Shown here: positions 1 to 8,685 of the stretch, piece by piece | Position numbering within the stretch: the stretch's first letter is position 1 | Layout of the letters: every line of letters starts with the position of its first letter | NCBI GenBank assembly: GCA_043747595.1 | Contig: JAYTOX010000044.1 | Coordinates: forward strand, 1-56,590 | Length of the DNA: 56,590 nt | Reading direction: 5' to 3' | Source: JADKIH01 sp043747595 | GTDB lineage: Bacteria > Bacteroidota > Bacteroidia > AKYH767-A > 2013-40CM-41-45 | Made by a program: the position numbers and the translations under genes | Notes under the pieces: model-generated | Database searches by the model: none | The model's input: only the letters and a program-made list of their open reading frames with translations | What the model was told of the DNA's origin: nothing

Positions 1-192
1 CGTTTCGTGATATTATGCGGTATTAATCTTCCTTTCGGAAGGCTATTCCCCAGTTACAGGTAGATTGCATACGCGTTACGCACCCGTGCGCCACTCGCCG
101 GCATGTATTGCTACACCCGCTGCCGTTCGACTTGCATGTATTAGGCCTGCCGCTAGCGTTAATCCTGAGCCAGGATCAAACTCTCCATTGTA
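1..192 (-). rRNA. rrs: 16S ribosomal RNA, 5' end only (partial)
   Basis: The reverse strand carries the universal 16S 5' region: the primer-27F site lies at 165-184, followed by the GCGGCAGGCCTAATACATGC-type conserved block and the V1/V2 region. The mature 5' end should lie about 8 bases before the 27F site, near 192 (estimated). About the first 190 nt of a gene of roughly 1500 nt is present; the rest lies beyond the left edge. The sequence is Bacteroidota-like, but too short for me to name a family. A repeated rRNA operon at the edge suggests an assembly break. Confidence 0.97.
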
Positions 193-407
193 AAGTTAAA
201 TTTCTGTCTCTGTTAGGATTGTTACTTCAAAATTATGTCAACATAATTGACGGTTAATTAGGGCTTATTATTTCCTATTCAATTCTTCAAAGAACGTTAT
301 ACTTATAATTGCTTTCTCCTCTGTAAAGATTCGAATTAAGTATTCCTTTTTTATTCTCTCCAACTCCGTTGAGTTAGTGATCAATTCCCTACTTGTTTTT
401 CGGGCTG

Positions 408-438
408 CAAAGATAACAACTAGATTTAACTTTGCAAA
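408..438 (-). promoter_or_regulatory. rRNA promoter P2 (16S-proximal), exact Bacteroidota consensus
   Basis: Read on the minus strand, TTTG (435-438) is followed by exactly 19 bases and then TATCTTTG (408-415). This is a full match to the -33/-7 consensus TTTG-N19-TAnnTTTG of the Bacteroidota primary sigma factor. Transcription should start near 401 and run into 16S, giving a leader of about 210 nt. Confidence 0.88.
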
Positions 439-597
439 CTTTTTATTTAATTTTTTTCGTTTTTCGCTAACCTTCTTATTCCCAGCTTGAAAAAGTTAAT
501 TTGATGTGTTTTTCAAATCATACGCTACTTTTCTTCCCCTGCTTGTTTCGCTAAAAATTCCCCTTTGTTTAAATGAACGTCGTTGTTATTGGGGATG

Positions 598-628
598 CAA
601 ATGTACTACCTATTTTAGATCCTCCAAA
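598..628 (-). promoter_or_regulatory. rRNA promoter P1 (distal), exact Bacteroidota consensus
   Basis: On the minus strand TTTG (625-628), 19 bases, then TACATTTG (598-605): a second perfect match to TTTG-N19-TAnnTTTG, 190 bp upstream of P2. Tandem promoters are usual for rRNA operons. The flanks of the two promoters differ, so this is not a simple duplication. Confidence 0.82.
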
Positions 629-816
629 TATTTAAACATCTTTTTTATAAACATTTTCACTAATTCTACTATTCTTCTTAAAACCAACATAATAAAGTTT
701 CATTTTACGCCCTTTTGACCTTTTCAAGTGATATTTATTACCTTCTAAGTGCCGATTAATGATCCATTTTCGCTGTTTTGGGATGGTGACGCAATGATGA
801 ATAACTCGTTTTCAAT

Positions 817-845
817 AAAAAAACAGAAGCTTAAGTTCTGCTTTT
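817..845 (-). terminator. Probable intrinsic terminator after the SDR gene
   Basis: On the minus strand CAGAA (836-840) pairs with TTCTG (824-828) around a 7-nt loop. The stem is flanked by AAAAG on the left and a run of seven T on the right. The stem is short, but it sits just behind the SDR stop codon (852-854) and ahead of the rRNA promoters. Confidence 0.55.
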
Positions 846-851
846 ACACTC

Positions 852-1583
852 CTATGGCGTCGAAAATGATACCGGCAAAACCTTACCGTTATAATAACAA
901 AAACCGTTTTCTACAAAATCACCAATATAACGAGCCATTTGGTCAGGTTTCATACTTGCTGTAAAACTCGGAAACGCACTTTTAAACATTTCTGTTTCCA
1001 CACTGCCCAAAGCCAAACAATTTACTGCAACTCCAAATTCCGAAAGCTCCTCTGCTAAGCACTCACTAAGCACACTTAAAGCCCCTTTACTACTACTATA
1101 CGCTGAAAGACCCGCAAACTTTACACTTCCCATTACGCCCCCAATTGACCCTATATTTACGATGTGCGACCGAAAATGGCTACCATTCATCAAATCACCT
1201 GCTTTTAAAAATGGCATCAATGTTCTGATTAATCTTACCGGTGCAAACACATTCACTTCATAGGTTGTCATCCAATCTTCGTCGCTCAATTCTTCGAACG
1301 ATTTATAACAAAGTACTCCAGCATTATTGATAATTCCCTGTATCGAATCGACCGATTTATTAATTACTCCAACCAAATCATGTAGAAAATCTGGCTTGCT
1401 TACATCACCTTGCACTGTAGTTAATCGTCCTCTACCCTCTAACTTTTCAAACTGATTTTTTAATTCAGCCAGCCCATCTTTGCTTCTACTAACTGCAAAA
1501 ATATGATTGTGCTCTTTACCGGCCAGGTAAATTGCTGTCTGAAAACCGATACCGCCGGAGGCGCCTGTAACTACAATATTCAT
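852..1583 (-). CDS. SDR-family NAD(P)-dependent oxidoreductase
   Basis: Classical short-chain dehydrogenase of 243 residues, the usual length. Visible motifs are the Rossmann TGASGGIG (residues 6-13), NNAG (86-89), catalytic Ser146, and the YSSSK active site with Tyr162 and Lys166. The substrate cannot be read from the sequence. An open frame extends 50 codons further upstream, but those residues are low-complexity and precede the Rossmann strand, so I start at ATG 1583. It diverges from the outer-membrane protein gene at 1666 with an 82-bp gap. Family assignment is firm; specific function is unknown. Confidence 0.9.
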   Translation of the reverse strand: MNIVVTGASGGIGFQTAIYLAGKEHNHIFAVSRSKDGLAELKNQFEKLEGRGRLTTVQGDVSKPDFLHDLVGVINKSVDSIQGIINNAGVLCYKSFEELSDEDWMTTYEVNVFAPVRLIRTLMPFLKAGDLMNGSHFRSHIVNIGSIGGVMGSVKFAGLSAYSSSKGALSVLSECLAEELSEFGVAVNCLALGSVETEMFKSAFPSFTASMKPDQMARYIGDFVENGFCYYNGKVLPVSFSTP

Positions 1584-1665
1584 TGGAATGTAAATTTGCA
1601 GGTAAAGAAAATGAAAATGCATCAATAATCTATTTACATTTTTACTTTTACAAAAAAATACACCA

Positions 1666-2229
1666 TTGAAAAAAGCAACTATTACTCTGCTCCTATGTTT
1701 ATACACTTTGTGTTCATTTTCACAAGACAACACACTCCCTACACCAAGTAGTCAAAACAGTAGTCCTAAAAAATCTATTTCACTTGATCGATTTTTTACC
1801 GGGGGTGATGTTGGAATTCAATTCGGAACACAAACTTATATTTTGATTGCACCTCTCTTAGGATACCGAATTACTGATGATTTTTCGGCTGGCATCGCAG
1901 GTAAATATATCTATTACAACACAAGCGATCGTTATTCAAACTATAACTACAAAACAAATATTTATGGTGGTGGTTTCTTTCTTCGTTATAACATTCTTGA
2001 TGATTTCTTTTTACATGGAGAATTTGAAACTCTTAGCATGGAAGTTCCATACACTCCCTATCAAACCCAACGAAGATTGATTTCAGGATTATTTTTAGGA
2101 GGAGGATACCGACAATGGTTAGGAAATTATAGCTCTTTAAATTTGATGTTACTTTACAATGTTGCAGAAGAAAAATATTCTCCATATCAGAACCCTATTA
2201 TTAGAATTGGGTTCGACATTGGTTTTTAA
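1666..2229 (+). CDS. Small outer-membrane beta-barrel protein
   Basis: Protein of 187 residues with a clear signal peptide (residues 1-20, ending CSFSQ). The mature part alternates aromatic and polar residues in short strands with glycine-rich turns, and it ends in Phe (GFDIGF) as many outer-membrane barrels do. The start is TTG (1666-1668), followed by a lysine-rich n-region; no in-frame ATG gives a signal peptide. Its stop overlaps the stop of the convergent membrane-protein gene (2226). I cannot name a ligand or function. An 8-strand OmpA/OmpW-like barrel is my inference. Confidence 0.75.
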   Translation: MKKATITLLLCLYTLCSFSQDNTLPTPSSQNSSPKKSISLDRFFTGGDVGIQFGTQTYILIAPLLGYRITDDFSAGIAGKYIYYNTSDRYSNYNYKTNIYGGGFFLRYNILDDFFLHGEFETLSMEVPYTPYQTQRRLISGLFLGGGYRQWLGNYSSLNLMLLYNVAEEKYSPYQNPIIRIGFDIGF

Positions 2230-3674
2230 TGAGCGTCTTTTAAATATGGGATTGCCCTGTAAACATCTAAATCTACATTTCGCATAACTCTATTGTAATA
2301 CTCTTGTTTTGGTAAATAGTATATTACAAAACCTTTTGCATAAAAGTATAAAGCTTCAGGCTCAGAAATATAATCTCTAATCTTTGCTTTTAATAGTGAC
2401 GTATCGCCCGATTGAACAATGAGTTGATTAAACCAGCGCCCAGTAACTATTACGGATGGCCTAGAAATCGTATCCATCGATTGAATTAATTTCTTTACAA
2501 ACCTAATTCCGTTTTCCCTTCTCGTATAATAGGAATACACCGGTCCTTCAGCCATATCAAAATTTAATTTCTCTCCTCCTGCATCAAATGTTTTAGAAAA
2601 GCGAGAAACCTTTGCAGCATCAAAACGATCATTTGGAGAAATCGTAAAAAGAAAAGATGATGCAATCAACATTAAACAGAAAAAAATAAACCCTCGTCGG
2701 TATAAATATTTGCCATATACCATGATAACGAAAGGAACAATTGGTATGAGATAACCCGACTCCATAGGCAATTTCAAAAAAGCGATTATGTATATATCTA
2801 TTGCAATTAACCAAGCAATTACATAACGTTCGTTGACACTTTTAGGAAATAAAAAATTGTTTTTTGATTCTTTATGTGGCAAGAAAAATAAAATAGTTGT
2901 TAAGAATATTCCAACTATCCCTAAAACACCCCATACCTCAATTGAAAACTTGTATAGCACTTTTGGTATAGATGGATAAGGAACATCGTAGTATGTAAAA
3001 AAATCGAAATGATATTTAATCATCAATGGCAAGTAGCAAAGTATAGCAACCAACAATGACGGAAGTATTAACTTGAAGGTTCTTTTTAAATTCTCTTGCA
3101 GTGAACTTTTCTTAAACAATAAAATAGAAAAGGGAATTAACATTGCCCCTGAGGTTATCCTCGAGCCAATAGCTAAACCAATTAAAATTCCAGCAACAAT
3201 TAAGTGATCTTTCAGCATAAAATACATTCCTGCCATAATAAAACCAAGCGCAATCATATAATCGATTGTTGTTGTACTATGAATAAAAATAACAGGTACA
3301 AAAGCAAATGTAAATGCAGCGAGGAATACAGACTTGAACCGCAAAACTTTAAGAGATAATGCAAAAAATAATGCACCAATTGTAGTAAAAACTGCAGAAA
3401 CTAAATTGGTCCCTGCACTTCCAAATGAACTTACCAACGAACACAAAAATTCGTGTACAGGGTAACCGGGAAACCTTGATGGGATATACTCTCCAGTAAG
3501 GTGTAAATGGGCACTTGCAATGGCAACAGACCAACTATCGCCATCTAGCCCATAACCGGAATATATAAATGGCAGACGTGAAGCAAAAACGACTAATGCA
3601 AAAAGTAAGTACTTGAGATTTTCTTTACGGTTATTTATTTCCACAGGCAACAAATTCCTATTTAGGAATTTCAA
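2226..3674 (-). CDS. GT-C-like polytopic membrane protein, probable glycosyltransferase
   Basis: Protein of 482 residues with about 10-11 hydrophobic helices in the first 350 residues and a soluble C-terminal part. The first external loop carries acidic residues Asp44 and Asp46 (GYGLDGDSWS), then a FPGYP motif. This layout matches GT-C enzymes that use lipid-phosphate sugar donors, such as ArnT or protein mannosyltransferases. The start is TTG (3672-3674). Neighbouring genes act on peptidoglycan (mtgA, lytic transglycosylase), which fits envelope glycan work. The sugar and acceptor are unknown; the assignment rests on topology and loop motifs. Confidence 0.65.
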   Translation of the reverse strand: MKFLNRNLLPVEINNRKENLKYLLFALVVFASRLPFIYSGYGLDGDSWSVAIASAHLHLTGEYIPSRFPGYPVHEFLCSLVSSFGSAGTNLVSAVFTTIGALFFALSLKVLRFKSVFLAAFTFAFVPVIFIHSTTTIDYMIALGFIMAGMYFMLKDHLIVAGILIGLAIGSRITSGAMLIPFSILLFKKSSLQENLKRTFKLILPSLLVAILCYLPLMIKYHFDFFTYYDVPYPSIPKVLYKFSIEVWGVLGIVGIFLTTILFFLPHKESKNNFLFPKSVNERYVIAWLIAIDIYIIAFLKLPMESGYLIPIVPFVIMVYGKYLYRRGFIFFCLMLIASSFLFTISPNDRFDAAKVSRFSKTFDAGGEKLNFDMAEGPVYSYYTRRENGIRFVKKLIQSMDTISRPSVIVTGRWFNQLIVQSGDTSLLKAKIRDYISEPEALYFYAKGFVIYYLPKQEYYNRVMRNVDLDVYRAIPYLKDAH

Positions 3675-3685
3675 AATTTAAGAGC

Positions 3686-3717
3686 CAAAGATGAATTAAA
3701 GTTAGAATTAAATCAAG
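3686..3717 (-). promoter_or_regulatory. Candidate promoter of the GT-C-like gene
   Basis: On the minus strand CTTG (3714-3717), 20 bases, CATCTTTG (3686-3693): one mismatch in each box and one extra spacer base relative to TTTG-N19-TAnnTTTG. It lies 12 bases before the TTG start, so it is plausible but weak. Confidence 0.35.
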
Positions 3718-3734
3718 AAAAAGTGGTAATTTAC

Positions 3735-4421
3735 TTAAAAGTCTTCCAATTTCAATTGACTTATAAAATGCATGATACGATTTGCCTTCCGATTTACTCT
3801 TTCACTTGGCTGGGTAGGACTCCACTTAAGAGGGCTAGGTAAAATAGCAGCAATGAGTGCAGATTCTCTAACGCTAAGCTTCGATGCCGGTTTATTAAAA
3901 TAATCATTTGCCGCTGCTTCAACTCCGTAAATACCGTCGCCCATTTCAATTACATTTAAGTAAACTTCCATAATTCGTTGTTTGCTCCAGAAAAGTTCAA
4001 TCAGTGATGTAAAGTAAACTTCAAATCCTTTTCGTACCCAAGAACGACTCTGCCATAAAAAAACATTTTTGGCTGTTTGTTGACTGATTGTACTTGCCCC
4101 TTTCAATTTCTTGCCTTTATGTTTTGCATTATAGGCTTCTGCTTTTTTGATAGCTTCCAAATCAAATCCAAAATGCTCTTCAAATTTTTGATCTTCAGCA
4201 GCAATAACAGCCAAAGGCATTGCAGTGCTTATCTTATCTAAGCTTACCCACTTCTTATGAATTTTCATTTCTTTGCCATCCATTTTTTGCTCAACACATC
4301 TACCAATCATTAATGGAGTAAATGGAATAGGGACAAAACGAAATATCAAAACAGAAACTATACTGATTGCAATAAACCATAAACCAGCCTTTAAGAAGAA
4401 TCTAACTATTTTTTTGATCAT
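3735..4421 (-). CDS. mtgA: Monofunctional peptidoglycan glycosyltransferase (GT51)
   Basis: Polymerises lipid II into glycan strands at the outer face of the inner membrane. The 228 residues, a normal length for MtgA, contain one N-terminal membrane helix (about 10-30), then the GT51 motifs: AAEDQKFEEHFG with catalytic Glu76, KGASTISQQTAKN, the RKGFEVYFTSLIE helix, and SKQRIMEVYLNVIEMG. There is no transpeptidase domain. It starts 8 nt after the stop of the 802-residue secreted protein gene, so the two are probably co-transcribed. Confidence 0.95.
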   Translation of the reverse strand: MIKKIVRFFLKAGLWFIAISIVSVLIFRFVPIPFTPLMIGRCVEQKMDGKEMKIHKKWVSLDKISTAMPLAVIAAEDQKFEEHFGFDLEAIKKAEAYNAKHKGKKLKGASTISQQTAKNVFLWQSRSWVRKGFEVYFTSLIELFWSKQRIMEVYLNVIEMGDGIYGVEAAANDYFNKPASKLSVRESALIAAILPSPLKWSPTQPSERVNRKANRIMHFISQLKLEDF

Positions 4422-4429
4422 GAAATTAT

Positions 4430-6838
4430 TTATTGCAAATCAACGACAACTTTTTCTTTAGGATTTAATGACATAATAAAAATAGTTTGCAGCCCATTTC
4501 TTTTTACCACTATGTTTTTTTCACCTGCAGAAACATCTTTAGCTTCAGTTATAAATGAAACTCCATTAATTGAATTTTCACCTTCATTAAATATTAGACA
4601 TCTTCCATCTAACCCCGTCGATATTTTTATTTTCTCTAAATCCATTCTATAATTCATCAATTCACTAATTGTTGTTACCAAAATTTTTCCGGAATCATAA
4701 TACGACCTAAGTAAATGAAGCGCATTATCAAATTCAGAGTTTACAATAATTTTATCACCGCTATAAGTATAAAATCCGGTAGTACTATCTACTCTAGCAG
4801 GGTAACAATGAAGAATACAGTTTGTAGCACTCTTGTACAGATCATTCAAACGATTTTCACTGAAATAAAAACTCCACAAGTCACCATTAGGCGGATCAAG
4901 AGTAAAAGTGGTAAGCCAAGAATAAAAAGGGAAATCAATATTAGGAAGTTTAAAATATTCCGGAGTAGGAAAACAATTTCCCCAACCCAAATAAGGGCTA
5001 GAAAAAAAAGAATTAAATGCAGCATTTTTAAAAATAGCTGAATCTTCATAGTAATTATTCCAAAAATAATGGACGCCATTATTTAAAAATTGCTCACTTA
5101 AATCGTGCTTAGAATTCCGAACTACACCATCGCAAACCACATCCTCACGATTACTTTTTGGATCATTATCATAGCCATGATCGATCCATGTAGGTGAGCC
5201 AAAATTATTTTTCATAAATGATAGCGCATCTTGTGCAATTTTTAAAGTAGTAGTGAAAGGATCAGGAGTATGCAAACAGACATCATATTTTTTCAGCTTC
5301 AATTGAAATAAAAATTCCTTAAAAGAGTCCGATCCGGTAATAGACAATGCTGAAGTAGAAAATCTTTTATCTTTAACTGAATTCTTTTGATCTTCAGGAT
5401 TAGAATAAAAAACACTTTTAGTGATTGGAATTTTTTGTCCTACAAAACCTCCTGTTGAAGAGTCGGCATTAATAATATCTTCGCTACCAAAATTAACCGC
5501 TCGTTGAGTTCGGATGTCAGAAAAGTCAGCATGCTCAGTCCAAACCATTGAACCCAAATAACCATCAGGGTTTTTCAATACTCTTACAATATTTTTATTT
5601 TTACTTATCTCACTTAGTAAAAAATCGTTGTCGAGCACATCCCCTTTCTTATAAATTTGACACGACCTATCGGTAAAAAATGAGCGACTTTTATCGAGTT
5701 CAGGGAAATACATAAAAGGGTGGTCATAAGAATATTCGCAATTAAAAATTACTAGTTTTTTATCTTTAGATAATTGGAACGACGAAATTTTTTGATTTCT
5801 ATAAATCAAGAAATCACTCAGGCTGCCTTTAAACTGAACTCCTTCTTTATCCAACCAATATTCTGAATTAAAATTAAGGCTGTCTATCATCGAGTTTTTA
5901 GTAAAAACCTTCCGAAGCTCAACTCGATATTTATAAATAACTGAAGCTTGAAGTACAGCACAATCTTTTAGGAATTTAATGTGTGATTTAATTTCTAGTC
6001 GATTTCCATTAAAAAAATACTCCAAATTGACAGAAATAATTTTTGAAGAATATTCACAAACAATTTTTTTACTGTCAGTCGTAAAATTGGTATGGATTGT
6101 CTTCGGACATGCTAATAACAAACTAGAAATAATTTTATCCTTCTGACTTTTTTTGTATTTAATAAACACCGAAGCACTTTCTAAGATTGTATCACCATTT
6201 GAAGAAACAATAGTATAATCGCCATTAATCGTGTCGCCTAAAAAATTAAATGAATTATTTCCGGCTAAGAGAACTTGCCCTTGACCTTTATTTTCGGGAA
6301 TTTTTATTTCCGGAAGAAACGTTTGTTGCACTAGCTCTTTAAATTCAATTTTTAAATTATCGATGTCAACATAATTTTTACCTGAAGAATTCCAACCATA
6401 AATTGAGAAACTATTTTCAGGTAGTATTAAGTTTCGAGGAATAGTAATCTTAATCGTAGTGCTTTTCCAATTGCTGTTCGAAGAAATTGGATATGAAATC
6501 CAATATATTGTTGAATCATTATTTACAATAGAAAAAACTAAAGAGAAAGGAATATTTTGGAAAAGAGTTCTTGTCGAAAGACTAATTGTAATATCCAAGT
6601 TTCTAAAAGTTAGTTCTTGGGGAATTTGCTTTTTGATTCCTAACCCATAAGAATTCAGCGAATCAGTTCTTGAAAAATGATTTCCTGTTAGTGAATCTCT
6701 TAAAACTGTATGAGTATTTTCCCAGACTAAAGACGAAACATGTCCATCCAAATCATTTTCCCATTGAAGTAATTGAGAAAACGAGGAAGAAAATCCGATT
6801 AGAATGAATATAAAAATTAGGAAGATTTGCTTGCGCAT
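4430..6838 (-). CDS. Large secreted protein with polysaccharide-deacetylase-like C-terminal region
   Basis: Protein of 802 residues with a signal peptide (1-21, ending SSFSQ). Residues about 30-170 are beta-rich and resemble a carbohydrate-binding jelly roll. Residues about 530-740 resemble a NodB-type deacetylase barrel: a CLHTPDP segment, TWIDHGYDNDP, CILHCYPARVD and the closing GKILVTTISELMNY strand-helix. I cannot confirm a complete Asp-His-His metal site, so activity is uncertain. Lies directly upstream of mtgA with an 8-nt gap, suggesting a cell-wall or exopolysaccharide role. Family is inferred from scattered motifs. Confidence 0.6.
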   Translation of the reverse strand: MRKQIFLIFIFILIGFSSSFSQLLQWENDLDGHVSSLVWENTHTVLRDSLTGNHFSRTDSLNSYGLGIKKQIPQELTFRNLDITISLSTRTLFQNIPFSLVFSIVNNDSTIYWISYPISSNSNWKSTTIKITIPRNLILPENSFSIYGWNSSGKNYVDIDNLKIEFKELVQQTFLPEIKIPENKGQGQVLLAGNNSFNFLGDTINGDYTIVSSNGDTILESASVFIKYKKSQKDKIISSLLLACPKTIHTNFTTDSKKIVCEYSSKIISVNLEYFFNGNRLEIKSHIKFLKDCAVLQASVIYKYRVELRKVFTKNSMIDSLNFNSEYWLDKEGVQFKGSLSDFLIYRNQKISSFQLSKDKKLVIFNCEYSYDHPFMYFPELDKSRSFFTDRSCQIYKKGDVLDNDFLLSEISKNKNIVRVLKNPDGYLGSMVWTEHADFSDIRTQRAVNFGSEDIINADSSTGGFVGQKIPITKSVFYSNPEDQKNSVKDKRFSTSALSITGSDSFKEFLFQLKLKKYDVCLHTPDPFTTTLKIAQDALSFMKNNFGSPTWIDHGYDNDPKSNREDVVCDGVVRNSKHDLSEQFLNNGVHYFWNNYYEDSAIFKNAAFNSFFSSPYLGWGNCFPTPEYFKLPNIDFPFYSWLTTFTLDPPNGDLWSFYFSENRLNDLYKSATNCILHCYPARVDSTTGFYTYSGDKIIVNSEFDNALHLLRSYYDSGKILVTTISELMNYRMDLEKIKISTGLDGRCLIFNEGENSINGVSFITEAKDVSAGEKNIVVKRNGLQTIFIMSLNPKEKVVVDLQ

Positions 6839-6859
6839 ATAACTTTAACTTAGGAAGCT

Positions 6860-6890
6860 CAAAAATAGTTAAAGTGGGTCGGCAAACAAT
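6860..6890 (-). promoter_or_regulatory. Promoter of the deacetylase-like gene and mtgA
   Basis: On the minus strand ATTG (6887-6890), exactly 19 bases, TATTTTTG (6860-6867). The -7 box is a perfect TAnnTTTG and the -33 box has one mismatch. It fills the 53-bp gap after the lytic transglycosylase stop. Confidence 0.6.
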
Positions 6891-6891
6891 T

Positions 6892-8289
6892 TTATTGCGA
6901 ATTTTTCTGAATAAGTCTTTCAGTACCGGCTTTACTGCTGTAAAGGGCAGCATTTTTCAGATCGCCGGTAATTCTATATAAGCGAGACAAGCTATCAAGA
7001 AATGTCAAAGAAGTAGGGCTATCGTCTAAATTGAGGCGAAGCAACTTTATAGCGTCATCGTATCTTTGCCTTTTAGAAAGTTGGCTTGCGAGTTGATTAA
7101 CATGTTCTTCAGAAGCTGGATATTTGCGTTGAACAACTTCTCGTTGAGATTGAGTAACCACAGATGCGATATGATTCAATTCGTTTTTAATAGCAGTGAC
7201 TCTTTTCATAAAATACTCATATGGAATCATCTCATCAAGTAAATCATTTTCATATGTAAGTAAACACCTATTGAGATAATCAAATGCTTCCCAAGGCTTA
7301 TACCTCTTCCTAACATATTTTTTCAAAAGCACATCCCCTTTTACCAAGTAAACCGTATCTCCATTTGTTTCGATCAGGTTATTAAAATTGATCAATGAAG
7401 CCAACGCGATTTGAGAATAATTTTGCGATTCATTTTTGAATCCTCCGCATGTGGTTTGCCAAATTTTATTAAAAAGTTTGACTCCGCCAGAATCAGGATT
7501 GATGGCATCTATTACACATCGAACATTTCCGGGGCCGGCGTGATATGCATGCAAAACCAGCAGTCGAAACCAAAGGTCTGTTTCTTTATAAGCTATATTT
7601 TTCTCGTCTAAAAACTTTTTGATGTATGGTATGCAACTAGTTTTAATTAAAGAAGAAGCAGCTTTAGCTGACTTTTCAAGATCCGAACGTTCATCAACAT
7701 ATTTATTTACTTTCAATCCATAACGGAGCGCTACAGATCTCATTAGTTGGAAAGGGCCATTGGCACCGACCGATGATTTTGATTTTAGTTTGCCAGGGCT
7801 TTCAATTAATAAGATCGTTTGAGCATACCACGGATCGCAATTATTTTTTTCAAAAGCAACAATAGCTCTACTGATTATTGGCAGAACTTTTTTCACCTCA
7901 TAAAATTCTCCTTTACCTGCAGTAACAAATAAGTAATCAGGATTATCAACTTCAAACACTTTGCAGAGGCTGTCTTTAAAGCAAAGTTTTTCGGGTTCAG
8001 TCTGACTCATCCAAACAGAACGGTTCACTCTATGAATAGGACGGCGGCAGTAAGAAATATTTACGATACAAGTATCGCTCGTCATGTTTATGACCTCTTT
8101 CCAAAAAACTGCTTGCGGTAGAGTGTCCCAACCTTGAGAATGCATAGTTGAATCCTGTAAAAAATGCAGATGTAATGTGTCATTATAAGTAATGACAGTT
8201 TTATTGACAATATTAAAATTGCGTTCGTCCTGAGCCCATGAACTGGTGAGCGCTAAAACGCAAAATAAAGTCAACACTATTTTTTTCAT
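6892..8289 (-). CDS. Secreted lytic transglycosylase (SLT/GH23) with C-terminal helical repeats
   Basis: Cleaves peptidoglycan glycan strands in the periplasm. The 465 residues start with a signal peptide (1-19, cleaving at SSWAQ) and an N-terminal beta-rich part. The SLT domain (about 135-330) has catalytic Glu163 in IESPGKLKS, then GANGPFQLM (175-183) and the AYHAGPGNV motif. The C-terminal 100 residues look like tetratricopeptide helices (QLSKRQRYDDAIKLLRLNL). No LysM domain is visible. It lies downstream of hpf on the same strand, separated by a large inverted repeat, so it may have its own transcript. Confidence 0.88.
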   Translation of the reverse strand: MKKIVLTLFCVLALTSSWAQDERNFNIVNKTVITYNDTLHLHFLQDSTMHSQGWDTLPQAVFWKEVINMTSDTCIVNISYCRRPIHRVNRSVWMSQTEPEKLCFKDSLCKVFEVDNPDYLFVTAGKGEFYEVKKVLPIISRAIVAFEKNNCDPWYAQTILLIESPGKLKSKSSVGANGPFQLMRSVALRYGLKVNKYVDERSDLEKSAKAASSLIKTSCIPYIKKFLDEKNIAYKETDLWFRLLVLHAYHAGPGNVRCVIDAINPDSGGVKLFNKIWQTTCGGFKNESQNYSQIALASLINFNNLIETNGDTVYLVKGDVLLKKYVRKRYKPWEAFDYLNRCLLTYENDLLDEMIPYEYFMKRVTAIKNELNHIASVVTQSQREVVQRKYPASEEHVNQLASQLSKRQRYDDAIKLLRLNLDDSPTSLTFLDSLSRLYRITGDLKNAALYSSKAGTERLIQKNSQ

Positions 8290-8302
8290 TAGGTATATAA
8301 TA

Positions 8303-8351
8303 ATAATAGAATTACGATCCGTTCAAAACGAAGTTCACGTAATTCTATTAT
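8303..8351 (-). terminator. 14-bp perfect inverted repeat between hpf and the transglycosylase gene
   Basis: ATAATAGAATTACG (8303-8316) and CGTAATTCTATTAT (8338-8351) are exact reverse complements around a 21-nt loop. The hairpin begins 17 nt after the hpf stop. On the minus strand it is followed by TATTATATACC rather than a clean T run. It is therefore either an imperfect terminator for rpsU-xerC-hpf or a folded 5' leader of the next gene. Confidence 0.55.
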
Positions 8352-8368
8352 AAATCTTACAATAAGGG

Positions 8369-8668
8369 TTAAACTCCTCTTAGTTTTTCTTTGTATCGTT
8401 TAATCTGACGAGAAAGAACTTCAATACAAAGATCTGTTGCTTCTTCAAAAGTGTGACATTGTTCTTTGGCAATTATATCGTTGCCTGGAATTTGAATAAG
8501 AATTTGAACAATTTTATTTTTGTTGTCACTTGATTTGTCAATTTTCAAAGTCACTTCACTTCCAATAATCTGGTCATAAAAATGAACTAGTTTCTCTACT
8601 TTTTCTTCTACAAATTGCAACAGTTTTTTGTCTGCATCAAAATGAATTGATTGTACTCTAGTTTTCAT
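8369..8668 (-). CDS. hpf: Ribosome hibernation-promoting factor, HPF/RaiA family (short form)
   Basis: Protein of 99 residues that binds the 30S decoding centre and silences ribosomes in stationary phase. The fold is visible from MKTRVQSIHFDADKKLLQFV, the amphipathic helix VEEKVEKLVHFYDQ, and the strand NKIVQILIQIPGNDIIA, ending in a helix with TDLCIEVLSRQIKRYKEKL. There is no long C-terminal dimerisation domain. It is the third gene after rpsU and xerC, 17 nt behind the xerC stop. Unusually for this phylum it has a full AGGAGG ribosome binding site. Confidence 0.93.
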   Translation of the reverse strand: MKTRVQSIHFDADKKLLQFVEEKVEKLVHFYDQIIGSEVTLKIDKSSDNKNKIVQILIQIPGNDIIAKEQCHTFEEATDLCIEVLSRQIKRYKEKLRGV

Positions 8669-8672
8669 AAAT

Positions 8673-8678
8673 CCTCCT
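8673..8678 (-). promoter_or_regulatory. Strong Shine-Dalgarno of hpf
   Basis: The minus strand reads AGAGGAGG, then AAAT, then the hpf ATG; the AGGAGG core is 4 nt from the start codon. I saw no comparable purine core before the other genes I inspected (rpsU, xerC, porU, waaA, hemN and others). Bacteroidota ribosomes normally hide the anti-SD, so this site is probably regulatory. Confidence 0.8.
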
Positions 8679-8685
8679 CTTTTTT

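Larger units (their letters stand above)
193..816 (-). other. rRNA leader and upstream regulatory region, no protein gene
   Basis: This AT-rich stretch of about 620 nt separates the 16S gene from the SDR gene. It holds two consensus promoters firing toward 16S (separate entries), which would give leaders of about 210 and 400 nt. Short open frames here have no start context, no recognisable protein and very unusual composition, and I regard them as chance. I could not identify a boxA or boxB element with confidence. Confidence 0.7.

Noticed and set aside
506..964. Two open frames of about 70 codons on the plus strand upstream of the SDR gene
   Set aside because: They run through the rRNA promoter region and the SDR 3' end, have odd composition, no start signals and no recognisable protein.
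4715..5041. 108-codon frame antisense to the deacetylase-like gene
   Set aside because: Lysine/arginine/isoleucine-rich shadow of a clear coding frame on the other strand.
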